A stretch of 64,000 bases of DNA from Paenibacillus xylanexedens (GCF_001908275.1 NZ_CP018620.1:1488001-1552000), one strand, 5' to 3'; counted from the stretch's first letter, positions 34,152-43,364 are shown. Translations and numbers: made by a program. The notes: generated by a model from the letters alone, not told the origin.

Positions 34152-35420
34152 TTATGATGTAGCGTGTTTATATTCAGCTGCATGCATACCAGCCGTATAT
34201 CCTGTGGAGAATGCAGCGGTGATATTATACCCTCCGGTGTAGCCGTGAATATCCAAAACTTCACCGCAAAAGAATAGTCCAGGCAGCAGCTTGGATTCCA
34301 TTGTTTTTGGGTATATCTCCTTTAAGTGGATTCCTCCCCCAGTAACAAAGGCTTCTTTGAGCGATCTTGTTCCGTCTGCACGGAAGGTAAAAGCTTTCAT
34401 TAGCCCACACAAGTTGCTTAACATACCTTTGGGGAAATGGTGGAACGTGAGGTCATCGCTGATCTCTGCCCGTTTCATCATTAAGGGAATCATACGTTCA
34501 GGAACCCATGTTTTTAAAATGTTTTTGACAGCCTTGCGGGATTCTTGTTCCAATACTTGTTGCACCTGTGCTTCCAATGCACCTAAGGACAGTTCCGGGA
34601 ACAGATCAATGCTCATAATGACCTGTGGGTTTCCAGACTTCATCTGAACCTTGCGAATAAATTGGCTGCAACGCAGTGCAACCGGTCCAGACACTCCAAA
34701 ATGCGTGAAGATCATATCCCCGCGATGGGAGATGACTGTTTTTCCTTTGGCATCCACTACGGATAGAGCGATATCCCTCAAAGACAAACCTTGCAGTTCT
34801 TTGGACTGAATCCAACTCTCTCCAGACACAATGGGTACTTCGGTCGGATATAACTCCGTTATCGTGTGGCCTGCAGCCTCAGCCCAAGGATAACCATCTC
34901 CGGTAGATCCGGTTTGGGGTACGGACTTGCCGCCGGTAGCAATGATGACAGAGCGCCCAAGAATGGTTTTACCGGATATCAATTTAACACCTTGTATCTG
35001 CTGACCATTCTGAATAATTTCCTTGACCGGTTCTTTGGTGCGAATCTCAACGCCGAGGGAGACAATTTTGCCAACCAGCGCATCCACAACTGTTTTCGCT
35101 TTATCGGTTACAGGGAACATTCTGCCGTTGTCTTCTTCTTTCAGGGCAATTCCGAGATTCTCGAAGAAACGCATGATTCCCTGGTTGTCCAGATTCTGAA
35201 ACGAACTATATAAAAAGCGTCCATTACCCGGAATATGTCGGATGAGTTCATCCGTTTCCTTGGCATTGGTTACATTGCATCGACCTCCGCCAGAGATGCC
35301 GAGTTTACGACCCAGTTGATCTCCTTTATCCAGCAGAAGCACGGAGGCTCCATGCTCGGCAGCAGCAACGCAAGCCATCAGGCCCGCAGATCCACCACCA
35401 ATTACAATGACATCATACAT
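34152..35420 (-). CDS. NAD(P)/FAD-dependent oxidoreductase, HI0933/BaiN (YtfP) family
   Basis: A 422-residue flavoprotein. The N-terminal FAD site is DVIVIGGGSAGLMACVAAAE (about 3-22), then LGRKLGISGGGRCNVTN, the family signature. A second dinucleotide motif VIIATGGKSVPQTGSTGDGY follows, and the C-terminal FAD contact is ETVTGGG-like FVTGGGIHLKEI with GLFFCGEVLDIHGYTGGYN. The physiological reaction of YtfP is unknown. The ATG is at 35420. It is transcribed alone, divergent from the kinase gene. Confidence 0.88.
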   Translation of the reverse strand: MYDVIVIGGGSAGLMACVAAAEHGASVLLLDKGDQLGRKLGISGGGRCNVTNAKETDELIRHIPGNGRFLYSSFQNLDNQGIMRFFENLGIALKEEDNGRMFPVTDKAKTVVDALVGKIVSLGVEIRTKEPVKEIIQNGQQIQGVKLISGKTILGRSVIIATGGKSVPQTGSTGDGYPWAEAAGHTITELYPTEVPIVSGESWIQSKELQGLSLRDIALSVVDAKGKTVISHRGDMIFTHFGVSGPVALRCSQFIRKVQMKSGNPQVIMSIDLFPELSLGALEAQVQQVLEQESRKAVKNILKTWVPERMIPLMMKRAEISDDLTFHHFPKGMLSNLCGLMKAFTFRADGTRSLKEAFVTGGGIHLKEIYPKTMESKLLPGLFFCGEVLDIHGYTGGYNITAAFSTGYTAGMHAAEYKHATS

Positions 35421-35615
35421 ATGTTATTACCCTCTTTTTTCATTGATTTTGTCTGTTTTACGAAAAATGTGTCTACTCCTGGCTTTTTCTGAAATATAAT
35501 GGAGTTATGAGCAGTTCTATTCTGCAGTCTTAAGGGATATATTGTAATATACTGTCGCCTATGTTTTAATCAGAAATACATGAGGGAATGTGCAGGCAGA
35601 GGAGGAGATGGCATT

Positions 35616-37310
35616 GTGGTTGCGTTAAAGGACATGCTTTTACAAGTACTGTTGGCAGGGTCGGCGGTATTTCTGATTCCCTTATTCCGTCTGGTACTCT
35701 CCAAGCGGGCTATTGCCAGAATGGAACATGCCGGAATCGTTCATACCAGTTTTGCTGTGACAAGTGTCGCGAGCATGTTATTGTGTCTGCTGTTTGCGCT
35801 CTATGCAAGCCCGGTGGCCGTACCCATATCATTAAGCATCGTACCTGTGATACTTGTTATTTTGTATTGTAAGTCCGCTATAGGCGTAACGCTGTCCATT
35901 CTACATATTCTCTTCTATTTTCTTTTTGCGCATCCCTATGATCTGTACGGATTTCTCCTTCATACGGGCATTCTTCTCTATCCTATTGTATGGTTGTCTG
36001 CCAAACGATTCAAGCATAATACACCTTCACGCAAAATGGCGATCCTCATCATCCTGATTACAATGGAACTGATTGTAACGAGTCTGTTATGGATCGCATC
36101 CCTCCAGAATGAATCCACATACTCTGCGACCTACATGATACTTACAGCACTTGGATATACCGCTGGAGCCATTGTTGCGGGCAGTCTGAGTCTGCTATGG
36201 CTGGAACGGATGAAGCACTATCGCGGGCTGGAGCAGCATCTTTCGGAAGTCCACCAGCGATACATAGCCGAAACGGAGAAACTTCATCAGATTCTGAACG
36301 CAGTGCCTCTCTCCATTGCCACCGTAGATAAACAAGGCACAGTGATGTTTGTCAATGAGATGATGGAGCAAACCGCAAGGGAGCAGTTGCCTTGCACCTC
36401 CACGCCAGATCTCATTGGACAGCCTGCCAGTCAATTTGTTGAACAAGGTCAGGCGGATAAAATGGATAAAAGCATTCGCAAAGCCGTCGTTCATGGTGAG
36501 ATTAGTGGGTTGACCGTTCGTTACGGTGCACACGTATTTCAATCCCGAACTGTACCGATCTATGCCTTTTCAACAGAGCCTGCGAGAGAAGTTACAGGAG
36601 CCATGCTGATCATTCAGGATATCACGGAGCTTGAGATGTTGCGAAGTGAGCTGGATAATGTGGATCGTCTCAGTCTGGTGGGGCAGATGGCTGCAAGCAT
36701 TACGCATGAGGTGCGTAATCCAATGGCGGTTGTGCGGGGGTTTCTTCAACTTATGCAGGAAAAGAGTCCTGATTCCCTCGATCACTATTACCGGATCGTT
36801 CTGGAAGAGCTGGACCGGGCCAACAGTATCATTAATGATTTCTTGTCTTTGGCTCAGAATCGTATTGCCGAGAAAGAAGAATCCCAGCTGCACGATATCA
36901 TACATGAACTGAGTCCGTTGTTATGGGCGGATGCGAACCTGCGTGGTCAGAGTATTGAACTCATGTTGGCCCATAATGTGCCAAAGCTGCATCTCAATTC
37001 TAAGGAAATCAAACAGGTGGTGTTGAACCTGGCCCGTAACGGGATGGAAGCCATGAATGAGAAGGGTGTGCTTACGCTGGAGACGCGGATAGTGGATGAT
37101 AAGGTGGAACTGTGTGTACGTGACACAGGACCTGGTCTACCCAGAGTGAAGAAGGAAAAGCTGTTTGAACCTTTCTATACGACAAAAGCCAAGGGAACCG
37201 GACTTGGATTGTCCATGTGCCTGAGTATTGTGGAACGACATAATGGAACCATTACTGTGGAATCGGAGGAAGGCCAGGGCACGACCTTCAAAGTGGCATT
37301 TGAACGTTAG
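35616..37310 (+). CDS. Membrane sensor histidine kinase (KinB-like)
   Basis: A 564-residue kinase. Six or so N-terminal membrane helices (about 5-195) with short loops are followed by a PAS domain (about 220-330, AVPLSIATVDKQGTVMFVNEMME), HisKA with His364 in SITHEVRNPMAVVRGF, and HATPase_c with N box NLARNGMEAMNEKG, G1 DTGPGLP and G2 GTGLGLSM. The layout resembles the sporulation kinase KinB. GTG 35616 is chosen, with GAGGAGGAG 9 bases upstream. No response regulator is adjacent, consistent with an orphan phosphorelay kinase. Confidence 0.82.
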   Translation: MVALKDMLLQVLLAGSAVFLIPLFRLVLSKRAIARMEHAGIVHTSFAVTSVASMLLCLLFALYASPVAVPISLSIVPVILVILYCKSAIGVTLSILHILFYFLFAHPYDLYGFLLHTGILLYPIVWLSAKRFKHNTPSRKMAILIILITMELIVTSLLWIASLQNESTYSATYMILTALGYTAGAIVAGSLSLLWLERMKHYRGLEQHLSEVHQRYIAETEKLHQILNAVPLSIATVDKQGTVMFVNEMMEQTAREQLPCTSTPDLIGQPASQFVEQGQADKMDKSIRKAVVHGEISGLTVRYGAHVFQSRTVPIYAFSTEPAREVTGAMLIIQDITELEMLRSELDNVDRLSLVGQMAASITHEVRNPMAVVRGFLQLMQEKSPDSLDHYYRIVLEELDRANSIINDFLSLAQNRIAEKEESQLHDIIHELSPLLWADANLRGQSIELMLAHNVPKLHLNSKEIKQVVLNLARNGMEAMNEKGVLTLETRIVDDKVELCVRDTGPGLPRVKKEKLFEPFYTTKAKGTGLGLSMCLSIVERHNGTITVESEEGQGTTFKVAFER

Positions 37311-37384
37311 TCATTCAGCATATTTTGCCAGACATTGAGACATAATATTATGGAAGAAGCCTTTCCGCAAGCGGTTTCTGAATC

Positions 37385-37412
37385 TTGCTTTCATTGCTTA
37401 TGGATGTATAAT
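37385..37412 (+). promoter_or_regulatory. Promoter of the bacilliredoxin gene
   Basis: TTGCTT (37385-37390), 16 bases, TATAAT (37407-37412), implying a 5-prime leader of about 115 bases before the ATG. Confidence 0.5.
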
Positions 37413-37532
37413 AGGAATAGCACATCATTACATCCATAATGTTCGATATGAATGTAACGTTGTTTTGGAAAGTTTATTGGCCTTTAATTCTATCGAGATC
37501 ATAGAACAACCATTTATAAGGAGTGAAACCGA

Positions 37533-37967
37533 ATGTCGATGTCATTTGATCAATACATGAAAGATATGGTTCAACCGATGCGGGATGATTTAACTCGTCT
37601 AGGAATCCAGGAGTTGCGTACTCCTGAAGAAGTGGAAGCAAGTCTTCCGGATGCAAAAGGAACAGCGCTGGTTGTCATTAACTCTGTATGCGGATGTGCC
37701 GCAGGTCAATGTCGCCCAGGTGTGTCCCAAGCACTGCAGCACGATATTACACCGGATCACCTGTACACTGTATTTGCTGGTCAGGACAAAGAAGCAACTG
37801 CAAAAGCACGTGAATTCTTTGCACCGTATCCTCCATCTTCACCGTCCATCGCTCTGATGAAAGACGGAGAACTCGTTCACTTTATCGAGCGTCATCAAGT
37901 GGAAGACCGTTCTGCAGAGGATATTGCGGCTGATCTCAAAAGTGCATTTGACCGTTACTGCCGTTAA
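37533..37967 (+). CDS. Bacilliredoxin (BrxA/BrxB family)
   Basis: A 144-residue thioredoxin-fold protein of the YphP/YqiW family. It has the CGC active site in VINSVCGCAAGQCRPG (about 52-67), then TVFAGQDKEATAKAREFF and PPSSPSIALMKDGELVHFIERHQVE. These proteins remove bacillithiol from oxidised protein thiols, which fits a Firmicute making bacillithiol. An additional Cys in GQCRPG follows the CGC. AAGGAGTG precedes the ATG. It is transcribed alone. Confidence 0.92.
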   Translation: MSMSFDQYMKDMVQPMRDDLTRLGIQELRTPEEVEASLPDAKGTALVVINSVCGCAAGQCRPGVSQALQHDITPDHLYTVFAGQDKEATAKAREFFAPYPPSSPSIALMKDGELVHFIERHQVEDRSAEDIAADLKSAFDRYCR

Positions 37968-37977
37968 TTCGCCCCAA

Positions 37978-38026
37978 TAGAACGCCCCGCCCTTCGGATC
38001 ACCGATGCCGGGGCGTTTCATTTTGG
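37978..38026 (+). terminator. Rho-independent terminator
   Basis: AACGCCCCG (37981-37989) / CGGGGCGTT (38009-38017) then TCATTTT. Confidence 0.8.
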
Positions 38027-38106
38027 ATAGATAAGGTTATTGAACCATTCGGACCTTTCAAGCTGGACATCAAATTTCATTCATTTAGAAACGGGGTGTG
38101 TGAACG

Positions 38107-38916
38107 ATGAGTTTGCAACAACAGATCATCGCTGAATTGAAGGTTAAACCAAGCATTAATGAGGAAGAGGAAGTACGCAAGCGTGTTGATTTTCTGAAGA
38201 CGTATGTGAAAAATGCGGGTGCCAAGGGTTTGCTGATTGCGATCAGCGGCGGTATTGACAGTGCAGTGGCTACGGCGCTTTGCAAAAAAGCGACGGACGA
38301 GCTTACGCAAGAGAACAACCAAGAGTACAAAACGCTTGGTGTGTTCCAACCTTATGGTGAACAATCCGATATCGACCACAGCTACGCTGTAGCCAAAGCA
38401 TACGATCTGAAGCATGTCGTGGAAACCAATATCGAAGATGCAGTTAACGAGATTGCACTCGAAGTGGAGCAAGGTTTCAAATCCTTGGGCAGCCCACGCC
38501 ATATGACTCACCAAGGCAAAGGTAATGTCAAAGCGAGAACTCGTATGGTTATGCAATATGCGCTTTCGTTTGAAGAGAACCTGCTCGTTGTAGGTACGGA
38601 TCATGCGTCCGAAGCCATCACAGGTTTCTATACCAAATGGGGCGACGGTGCTGTGGATATTACACCACTGAGCACTCTGAACAAACGTCAGGTACGCCAG
38701 CTGGCAGCATATCTGAACGTTCCACAGGCTGTTTTGGACAAAGCACCATCGGCAGGGCTATGGGAAGGTCAGACGGACGAAGATGAGCTGGGAATTTCGT
38801 ATGAAGCGAACAGCGACTATCTCGAAGGCAAACAGATCGATCCGGCTGCACAAGAGCGCCTCGAAGCGTTCTATACGCGCACACATCACAAACGCAATGC
38901 CATTCCTGGTATCTAA
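38107..38916 (+). CDS. nadE: NAD+ synthetase, ammonia-dependent
   Basis: A 269-residue NadE. The PP-loop AISGGIDSAVATAL (about 46-59) binds ATP, KGNVKARTRMVMQYAL contacts NaAD, VGTDHASEAITGFYTKWGDGAVDITPL is the catalytic region, and DELGISYE lies near the C-terminus. It amidates nicotinic acid adenine dinucleotide to NAD+. The length matches the B. subtilis enzyme, without a glutaminase domain. The ATG lies 8 bases after ACGGGGTG. It is transcribed alone. Confidence 0.95.
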   Translation: MSLQQQIIAELKVKPSINEEEEVRKRVDFLKTYVKNAGAKGLLIAISGGIDSAVATALCKKATDELTQENNQEYKTLGVFQPYGEQSDIDHSYAVAKAYDLKHVVETNIEDAVNEIALEVEQGFKSLGSPRHMTHQGKGNVKARTRMVMQYALSFEENLLVVGTDHASEAITGFYTKWGDGAVDITPLSTLNKRQVRQLAAYLNVPQAVLDKAPSAGLWEGQTDEDELGISYEANSDYLEGKQIDPAAQERLEAFYTRTHHKRNAIPGI

Positions 38917-38987
38917 TACGGGTGGATGAGCATGATCGTTATAAGCTGTTAACACCAACATTGAAATAACGTCCCTCTTAGGGAATG

Positions 38988-39021
38988 CAAAAGAGTCACT
39001 GCTCACGCAGTGACTCTTTTG
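38988..39021. terminator. Bidirectional terminator
   Basis: CAAAAGAGTCACTGC / GCAGTGACTCTTTTG with a 4-base loop between nadE and the convergent hydrolase. Confidence 0.9.
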
Positions 39022-39074
39022 TTATGTGGAACGAGAAACCGCAAAATCCAGGTGACTACTATATTAAAGATGAG

Positions 39075-39890
39075 TTAGTTATTCCAGTCTTTGATCTGTT
39101 GCAGGGTTTGGGTGATGGCTTGCTCCAGTTGTGGAGTGGTTTCTTTAAATGGATGTACCGTATTAAAGGTGTGGTTCCCTTCAGGTATCTGGTGCCATTG
39201 GATATCAGGGCGTGCTTGCACAAGTGCGGCAGAACCGTCACGCAGACGCTGGGGATCTTCTGTTCCCTGAATGAGTGCGACTCGCACAGGTGAAGCACCC
39301 AAGCGGTCAATGATAGCGTAACGTTCGCTATGCTTGTCCAGGTCTTCCAGAATAGCCACGTCCAGTGGCATCTGCTGGCCTGTTCGTCCGTTAAGGACAT
39401 GGCTGCGGCCATGCGTACGCATTTCTTCTTTTTGCTCCGCTGTGAAGAGATCCAGATTGGTTACGCCATTCCAGGAGATGACACCTGCCACCTGCTCGGG
39501 ATGATCCAGTGCATAGACGAGACTTACGCCCGCACCGCGGCTATGACCAACCAGGTATACAGGAAGTCCAGTGAGTTCAGGTTGTGTAGCCACATGTTCC
39601 AATACCAGGGCCAGATCGGCAAGCTCCCGGCTGTAGGTATTCACTGCGAACTTTTCAAGTTCAGAGAATTGCTCCAGATATTCGCCGATACCGTTGTGAG
39701 AGAAATTAAAGGTCAACACATGATGCGTATCGCTCAGCTGTGCAGCTGCATAGGGGAACATGCCCCAGTCTTTGAAGCCTTTGTATCCGTGAGCCAGAAT
39801 GATAACACCTTGAGCGGGTTGTTGTGCAGGAAAAAAGTCTCCGCGAATGATCGCATCTACGTCAGTGGGCAATTCAAAAGTTATGGGCAT
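39075..39890 (-). CDS. Alpha/beta hydrolase
   Basis: A 271-residue serine hydrolase. The oxyanion region is VIILAHGYKGFKDWG (about 29-43), the nucleophile elbow is VGHSRGAGVSL (Ser in GHSRG), an acid lies near ALIQGTEDPQR and the catalytic His is in EGNHTFNTVHPF. It resembles the dienelactone hydrolase or YitV-like groups; the substrate is unknown. GGAGG lies a few bases before the ATG on the minus strand. Confidence 0.85.
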   Translation of the reverse strand: MPITFELPTDVDAIIRGDFFPAQQPAQGVIILAHGYKGFKDWGMFPYAAAQLSDTHHVLTFNFSHNGIGEYLEQFSELEKFAVNTYSRELADLALVLEHVATQPELTGLPVYLVGHSRGAGVSLVYALDHPEQVAGVISWNGVTNLDLFTAEQKEEMRTHGRSHVLNGRTGQQMPLDVAILEDLDKHSERYAIIDRLGASPVRVALIQGTEDPQRLRDGSAALVQARPDIQWHQIPEGNHTFNTVHPFKETTPQLEQAITQTLQQIKDWNN

Positions 39891-40052
39891 TATTCAGACC
39901 TCCTAAGAATTTCAGACGATTCCTGATTCATATTTTAGCATATATGGTAATGCGGATAGGTACTCGCTTCTGATCGCCCCTCCTGCTACAATAGAATACG
40001 TGTTCGGAGAGTTACGGACCATGTGATTGAATGGAGATCTTTTACAATGCAT

Positions 40053-40219
40053 GTTCAAAAAGAGCGGTTTTCAGTACCGAGAAGATGGAATGAAGCTAGA
40101 AATGGAGTAGCGGAGCGTAGTATAAGCTACGTGAGCAACGGACATTTCGGCTGAATTCCATGTTCGAAGCTGATGATGCCATTAGGCATCCTTCGTAATC
40201 AAAAGCGGACTTTTTGAAT
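40053..40219. repeat. 167-bp palindromic intergenic element
   Basis: Ends GTTCAAAAAG and CTTTTTGAAT with further imperfect pairing inward (AGCGGTTTT with AAAAGCGGA). The centre holds CGTAG-TATAA-GCTACG and GAAATG/CATTTC arms, so the whole element can fold back on itself. The right flank AACCTCTTACAGTAT also follows the short element at 48312. No reading frame of note. Confidence 0.75.
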
Positions 40220-40259
40220 AACCTCTTACAGTATAAAAGATTAAGCGGGTGAAGCGTTG

Positions 40260-40658
40260 ATGATATATGGCATAGGTAATGATGTGCTGGAGATTGGACG
40301 TATGCAGAAGTTATTGTCCGGTCGCCATGCGGAAGCTTTCATAAAACGAATTTTAACGCCAGCAGAGCGGGAGATCGCGGTTCGTCGAGGGAAGCGGATG
40401 ACGGAGTTTGTATCCGGTCGATTCGCAGCGAAAGAAGCGGTGTCTAAGGCATTTGGCTGCGGTATTGGTGGTGTCATGGGCTTCACTGACATTGAGGTGC
40501 TACCTGATGGGACAGGACGTCCAGTGGCCTCGTTGTCCAGTCAAGCCTGGGAACGTCTGCAGCTGCCATATGATAAGCAATATGACATTCATTTGAGTAT
40601 TACACATCAGACGGAATTGGCAGCGGCCTTTGCGATCGTGGAACAGATGGAAAAGTAG
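40260..40658 (+). CDS. acpS: Holo-[acyl-carrier-protein] synthase
   Basis: A 132-residue AcpS. It has the N-terminal MIYGIGNDVLEIGRM (Mg-binding Asp8), the signature FVSGRFAAKEAVSKAFGCGIGG (about 50-71) with the second metal ligand Glu, and the C-terminal HLSITHQTELAAAFAIVE. It transfers phosphopantetheine from CoA to acyl carrier protein. ATG 40260 is used rather than TTG 40257; GCGGGTGAAG lies just upstream. mutY starts 29 bp downstream, probably in the same transcript. Confidence 0.93.
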   Translation: MIYGIGNDVLEIGRMQKLLSGRHAEAFIKRILTPAEREIAVRRGKRMTEFVSGRFAAKEAVSKAFGCGIGGVMGFTDIEVLPDGTGRPVASLSSQAWERLQLPYDKQYDIHLSITHQTELAAAFAIVEQMEK

Positions 40659-40687
40659 TTAGCTTGGCAATAGGAGAGGACGGAAAT

Positions 40688-42055
40688 ATGGGTTTACAGG
40701 AACAGAAACAACATTTCAGCGTGAATTTGCTGGACTGGTATATGGTCAACAGACGGGATTTGCCGTGGCGTCGCCACAACAATCCGTATTTCACATGGGT
40801 ATCGGAGATTATGCTTCAGCAGACTCGAGTCGATACGGTAATTCCGTATTTCAATCGTTTTATCGGGAATTTCCCGACCGTACAGGCGTTGGCGGAAGCA
40901 CCCGAAGAGGATGTCTTGAAAAATTGGGAGGGACTCGGTTATTACTCCCGTGCACGTAATCTTCAGGCAGCCGCGAGACAAGTCATGGAGCTGCACGGAG
41001 GCGAGATGCCGCAGGACAAGCCGGCTGTCTTTGCATTAAAAGGAGTGGGCCCGTATACTGCCGGGGCCATTCTCAGCATTGCCTTCAACCAGCCACAACC
41101 TGCAGTAGATGGCAATGTCATGCGGGTACTGTCCCGATACTTCCTCATCGATGAGGACATTATGAAGGGCAGCACCCGGGTGTTGATGGAAGAGCTCGCA
41201 GGAGAGCTCATTCCGGAAGGGCGTGCGCGTGATTTCAATCAGGCGCTGATGGAGCTTGGCGCGTTGGTGTGTACACCCAAAGCGCCGCACTGCCTGACTT
41301 GCCCGGTCATGGAGCAATGTTCCGGTCGCATCGCCGGAAGAGAGCTTACACTGCCGGTCAAGACCAAGGCGAAGCCGCCGCGCCCTGAGCAGCGGCTGGT
41401 CGCGATTGTGGAGGGCCGCGGTGCTCATCGCGGCCAAGTGCTTGTACGCCAGCGCCCAGACACGGGTCTATTGGCCCGTATGTGGGAGCTGCCGCATGTG
41501 CTCGCGGCGCCCGCCGCAGCGAGCAAGAAGGCGGCGCCGCTGGCGGATGAGCCGGCCATGGCATTGCTGGCCGGCAGTCTGTGGGCGGAAGGCTTCGCTG
41601 CCCGCCCGGAAGGGCTGGCTACCCATGCGGAGCATGTGTTCAGCCACATTGTCTGGAGCCTGCAGGTGTACAAGTGTACCGAGCAGGACCAGAGCAGTGA
41701 GCTTCCGCTGATCGCAGCGGAAGCCAGAGCCGCCTACGATGCACAGGCGGCAACAAGGGAGGGTACAGCCTCATCATCAGCTGTGTCACCTGAGTCAGAC
41801 ACAACGCATTCATCGGAGCCAGGCACGCCTAATGCGCAGAACATCGCAACATCGCTTAACGATGGAGAAATGTTGATGTCAACATCTGACGTTAGTGACC
41901 TAGCACTGAGTACTACGACACTGACAGGTAAAGGTGATGGCTTGACCTACCGCTGGATCGGACCGGAAGATATGGATAAGATGGCATTCCCCAACATATT
42001 TTTGAAGCTGATCAGCAGTTATTTTGCTGGTGCGTATGATCAAGTGAATGATTAA
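40688..42055 (+). CDS. mutY: A/G-specific adenine glycosylase with long C-terminal insertion
   Basis: A 455-residue MutY. The HhH glycosylase domain has WVSEIMLQQTRVDTV (catalytic Glu), LKGVGPYTAGAILSIAF (helix-hairpin-helix) and PAVDGNVMRVLSRYF (catalytic Asp). The 4Fe-4S loop CTPKAPHCLTCPVMEQC follows, then the NUDIX-like 8-oxoG-recognition domain. That domain carries a Ser/Thr-rich insertion of about 65 residues (41745-41945), and its 41340-41600 part is strikingly GC-rich. The enzyme removes A mispaired with 8-oxoG. ATG 40688 has AGGAGAGG upstream. Confidence 0.92.
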   Translation: MGLQEQKQHFSVNLLDWYMVNRRDLPWRRHNNPYFTWVSEIMLQQTRVDTVIPYFNRFIGNFPTVQALAEAPEEDVLKNWEGLGYYSRARNLQAAARQVMELHGGEMPQDKPAVFALKGVGPYTAGAILSIAFNQPQPAVDGNVMRVLSRYFLIDEDIMKGSTRVLMEELAGELIPEGRARDFNQALMELGALVCTPKAPHCLTCPVMEQCSGRIAGRELTLPVKTKAKPPRPEQRLVAIVEGRGAHRGQVLVRQRPDTGLLARMWELPHVLAAPAAASKKAAPLADEPAMALLAGSLWAEGFAARPEGLATHAEHVFSHIVWSLQVYKCTEQDQSSELPLIAAEARAAYDAQAATREGTASSSAVSPESDTTHSSEPGTPNAQNIATSLNDGEMLMSTSDVSDLALSTTTLTGKGDGLTYRWIGPEDMDKMAFPNIFLKLISSYFAGAYDQVND

Positions 42056-42064
42056 ATGGGGGAG

Positions 42065-42259
42065 CTAACGAACTCCAGAGGTCTTATCATGTGGATATAC
42101 CACAATTATGAATTCTAACGAACCTGAGTGACGTTATCATAGCCAAATCAACCCAAAAGTGCGTATCAAAGCCCGTATCTGGGGAAATAGCTACTCTGAG
42201 ATTCGTTAGGTTCGCGATACGATGAAATATGGAGCAATAGCGTGTCCTGGGTTCGTTAG
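42065..42259. repeat. 195-bp nested inverted repeat, copy B
   Basis: Outer arms CTAACGAACTCCAGAGGTCT (42065-42084) and a partner ending GGGTTCGTTAG (42249-42259). Inner arms CTAACGAACCTGAGTGACGT (42115-42134) and a partner ending GATTCGTTAG (42200-42209). It has the same size and nesting as 25190-25384, just downstream of mutY. Confidence 0.75.
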
Positions 42260-42290
42260 AAACAAAACACCCATTAACTATAGTGATAGC

Positions 42291-42340
42291 AAAAAGAGAG
42301 CCTGATCACGGTCATGATGACCGAATCAGGCTCTCTTTTA
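42291..42340. terminator. Bidirectional terminator
   Basis: AAAAGAGAGCCTGAT (42292-42306) / ATCAGGCTCTCTTTT (42325-42339) with inner CGGTC/GACCG, between mutY and the convergent sodA. Confidence 0.9.
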
Positions 42341-42365
42341 TGTTAACTGTTGCATGCTAACAGTC

Positions 42366-42977
42366 TTATTTTGCAGAAGCGTAACGTTTGTTCACTTCAT
42401 CCCAGTTGATTACATTCCAGAAAGCGGCGATGTAGTCAGGACGTTTGTTTTGGTAGTTCAGGTAGTAAGCGTGCTCCCATACATCCAGACCCAGAACCGG
42501 AGTCAGACCTTCGAAGAGAGGGCTGTCTTGGTTAGGTGTGCTAGTGATGGACAACTTACCATCTTTACCAACTACGAGCCAAGCCCAGCCGGAACCGAAG
42601 CGAGTTGTAGCTGCTTTAGCGAAATCTTCTTTGAATTTATCAAAGCCACCCAGTTCGCTATCGATAGCTGCTGCGATATCGCCTGTAGGAGCGCCGCCGC
42701 CGTTAGGTCCGATGATTTCCCAGAACAGGCTGTGGTTAGCATGTCCACCACCATTGTTGCGAACCGCTGTGCGGATGCCTTCAGGTACGCTGTCAAGGTT
42801 AGCAATCAGATCTTCCAAGCTTTTTTCTTGCAGTTCAGGAGCGCTTTCCAGAGCTGCGTTCAAGTTAGTTACATAAGTATTGTGATGGCGATCGTGGTGG
42901 ATTTCCATCGTTTTTGCATCGATATGTGGTTCCAGTGCGTCGTTAGCGTAAGGAAGTGCTGGTAATTGAAAAGTCAT
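42366..42977 (-). CDS. sodA: Superoxide dismutase (Mn/Fe family)
   Basis: A 203-residue SOD. It begins [18 protein letters not shown], the first metal His lies in [13 protein letters not shown], the second in [14 protein letters not shown], and the Asp/His pair in [19 protein letters not shown]. The [11 protein letters not shown] and LDVWEHAYY patterns favour manganese. It converts superoxide to peroxide and oxygen in the cytoplasm. AGGAGG precedes the ATG on the minus strand. Two CcpA-type sites lie about 230 bp upstream. Confidence 0.95.
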   Translation of the reverse strand: MTFQLPALPYANDALEPHIDAKTMEIHHDRHHNTYVTNLNAALESAPELQEKSLEDLIANLDSVPEGIRTAVRNNGGGHANHSLFWEIIGPNGGGAPTGDIAAAIDSELGGFDKFKEDFAKAATTRFGSGWAWLVVGKDGKLSITSTPNQDSPLFEGLTPVLGLDVWEHAYYLNYQNKRPDYIAAFWNVINWDEVNKRYASAK

Positions 42978-43208
42978 AATGAAATACCTCCTGAGATTTT
43001 AGGTTTTTTTGAAAACAGGTACATATGTAATAATACCCTTGCCACTAATATTAAACCGCATTCGAGCTAATTAAGCAACATTTTTGTTTATTAAGTCCCC
43101 CGAGGCGTTGATCTAATGATGGGCCAGAGATAACAAACATATTTTACCCTTTATGCAACTATTTATGTGTTTTCAGGCGTTTAAATAGATTAAAAGTTTA
43201 ATATTCGT

Positions 43209-43237
43209 ATGTAAACGGTTACAATTAAGCGCTTTCA
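43209..43237. promoter_or_regulatory. Tandem CcpA (cre) sites
   Basis: ATGTAAACGGTTACA (43209-43223) fits the consensus WTGNAANCGNWNNCW at every fixed position. AATTAAGCGCTTTCA (43223-43237) follows directly, with two mismatches. They suggest carbon-catabolite control of sodA, the acetyltransferase gene or both. Confidence 0.5.
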
Positions 43238-43325
43238 AAAGAAAATGCGTGTTTTATGGAGAAAAGTATGGTTTAATTGACGAAGAAGCGGTATTTTCTC
43301 GTTTTTTGTCATTATATGAACATTG

Positions 43326-43364
43326 GGTTTTTGGTAAAAAGGGATTCCCTTTTTGTAAAAAACC
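43326..43364. other. Long hairpin upstream of acetyltransferase gene
   Basis: AAAAAGGG-ATT-CCCTTTTT enclosed by GGTTTTT and AAAAAACC. It ends 33 bp before the ATG and could terminate a leader RNA or act on translation. Confidence 0.5.

Noticed and set aside
38077..38604. 175-codon minus-strand frame over nadE
   Set aside because: nadE is complete on the plus strand with all motifs, so this is a shadow.
39330..39926. 198-codon plus-strand frame opposite the alpha/beta hydrolase
   Set aside because: It is antisense to a gene with an intact catalytic triad, and its sequence is rich in Cys/His without pattern.
42354..42965. 203-codon plus-strand frame opposite sodA
   Set aside because: It is complementary to a clear superoxide dismutase gene and has no recognisable motif.
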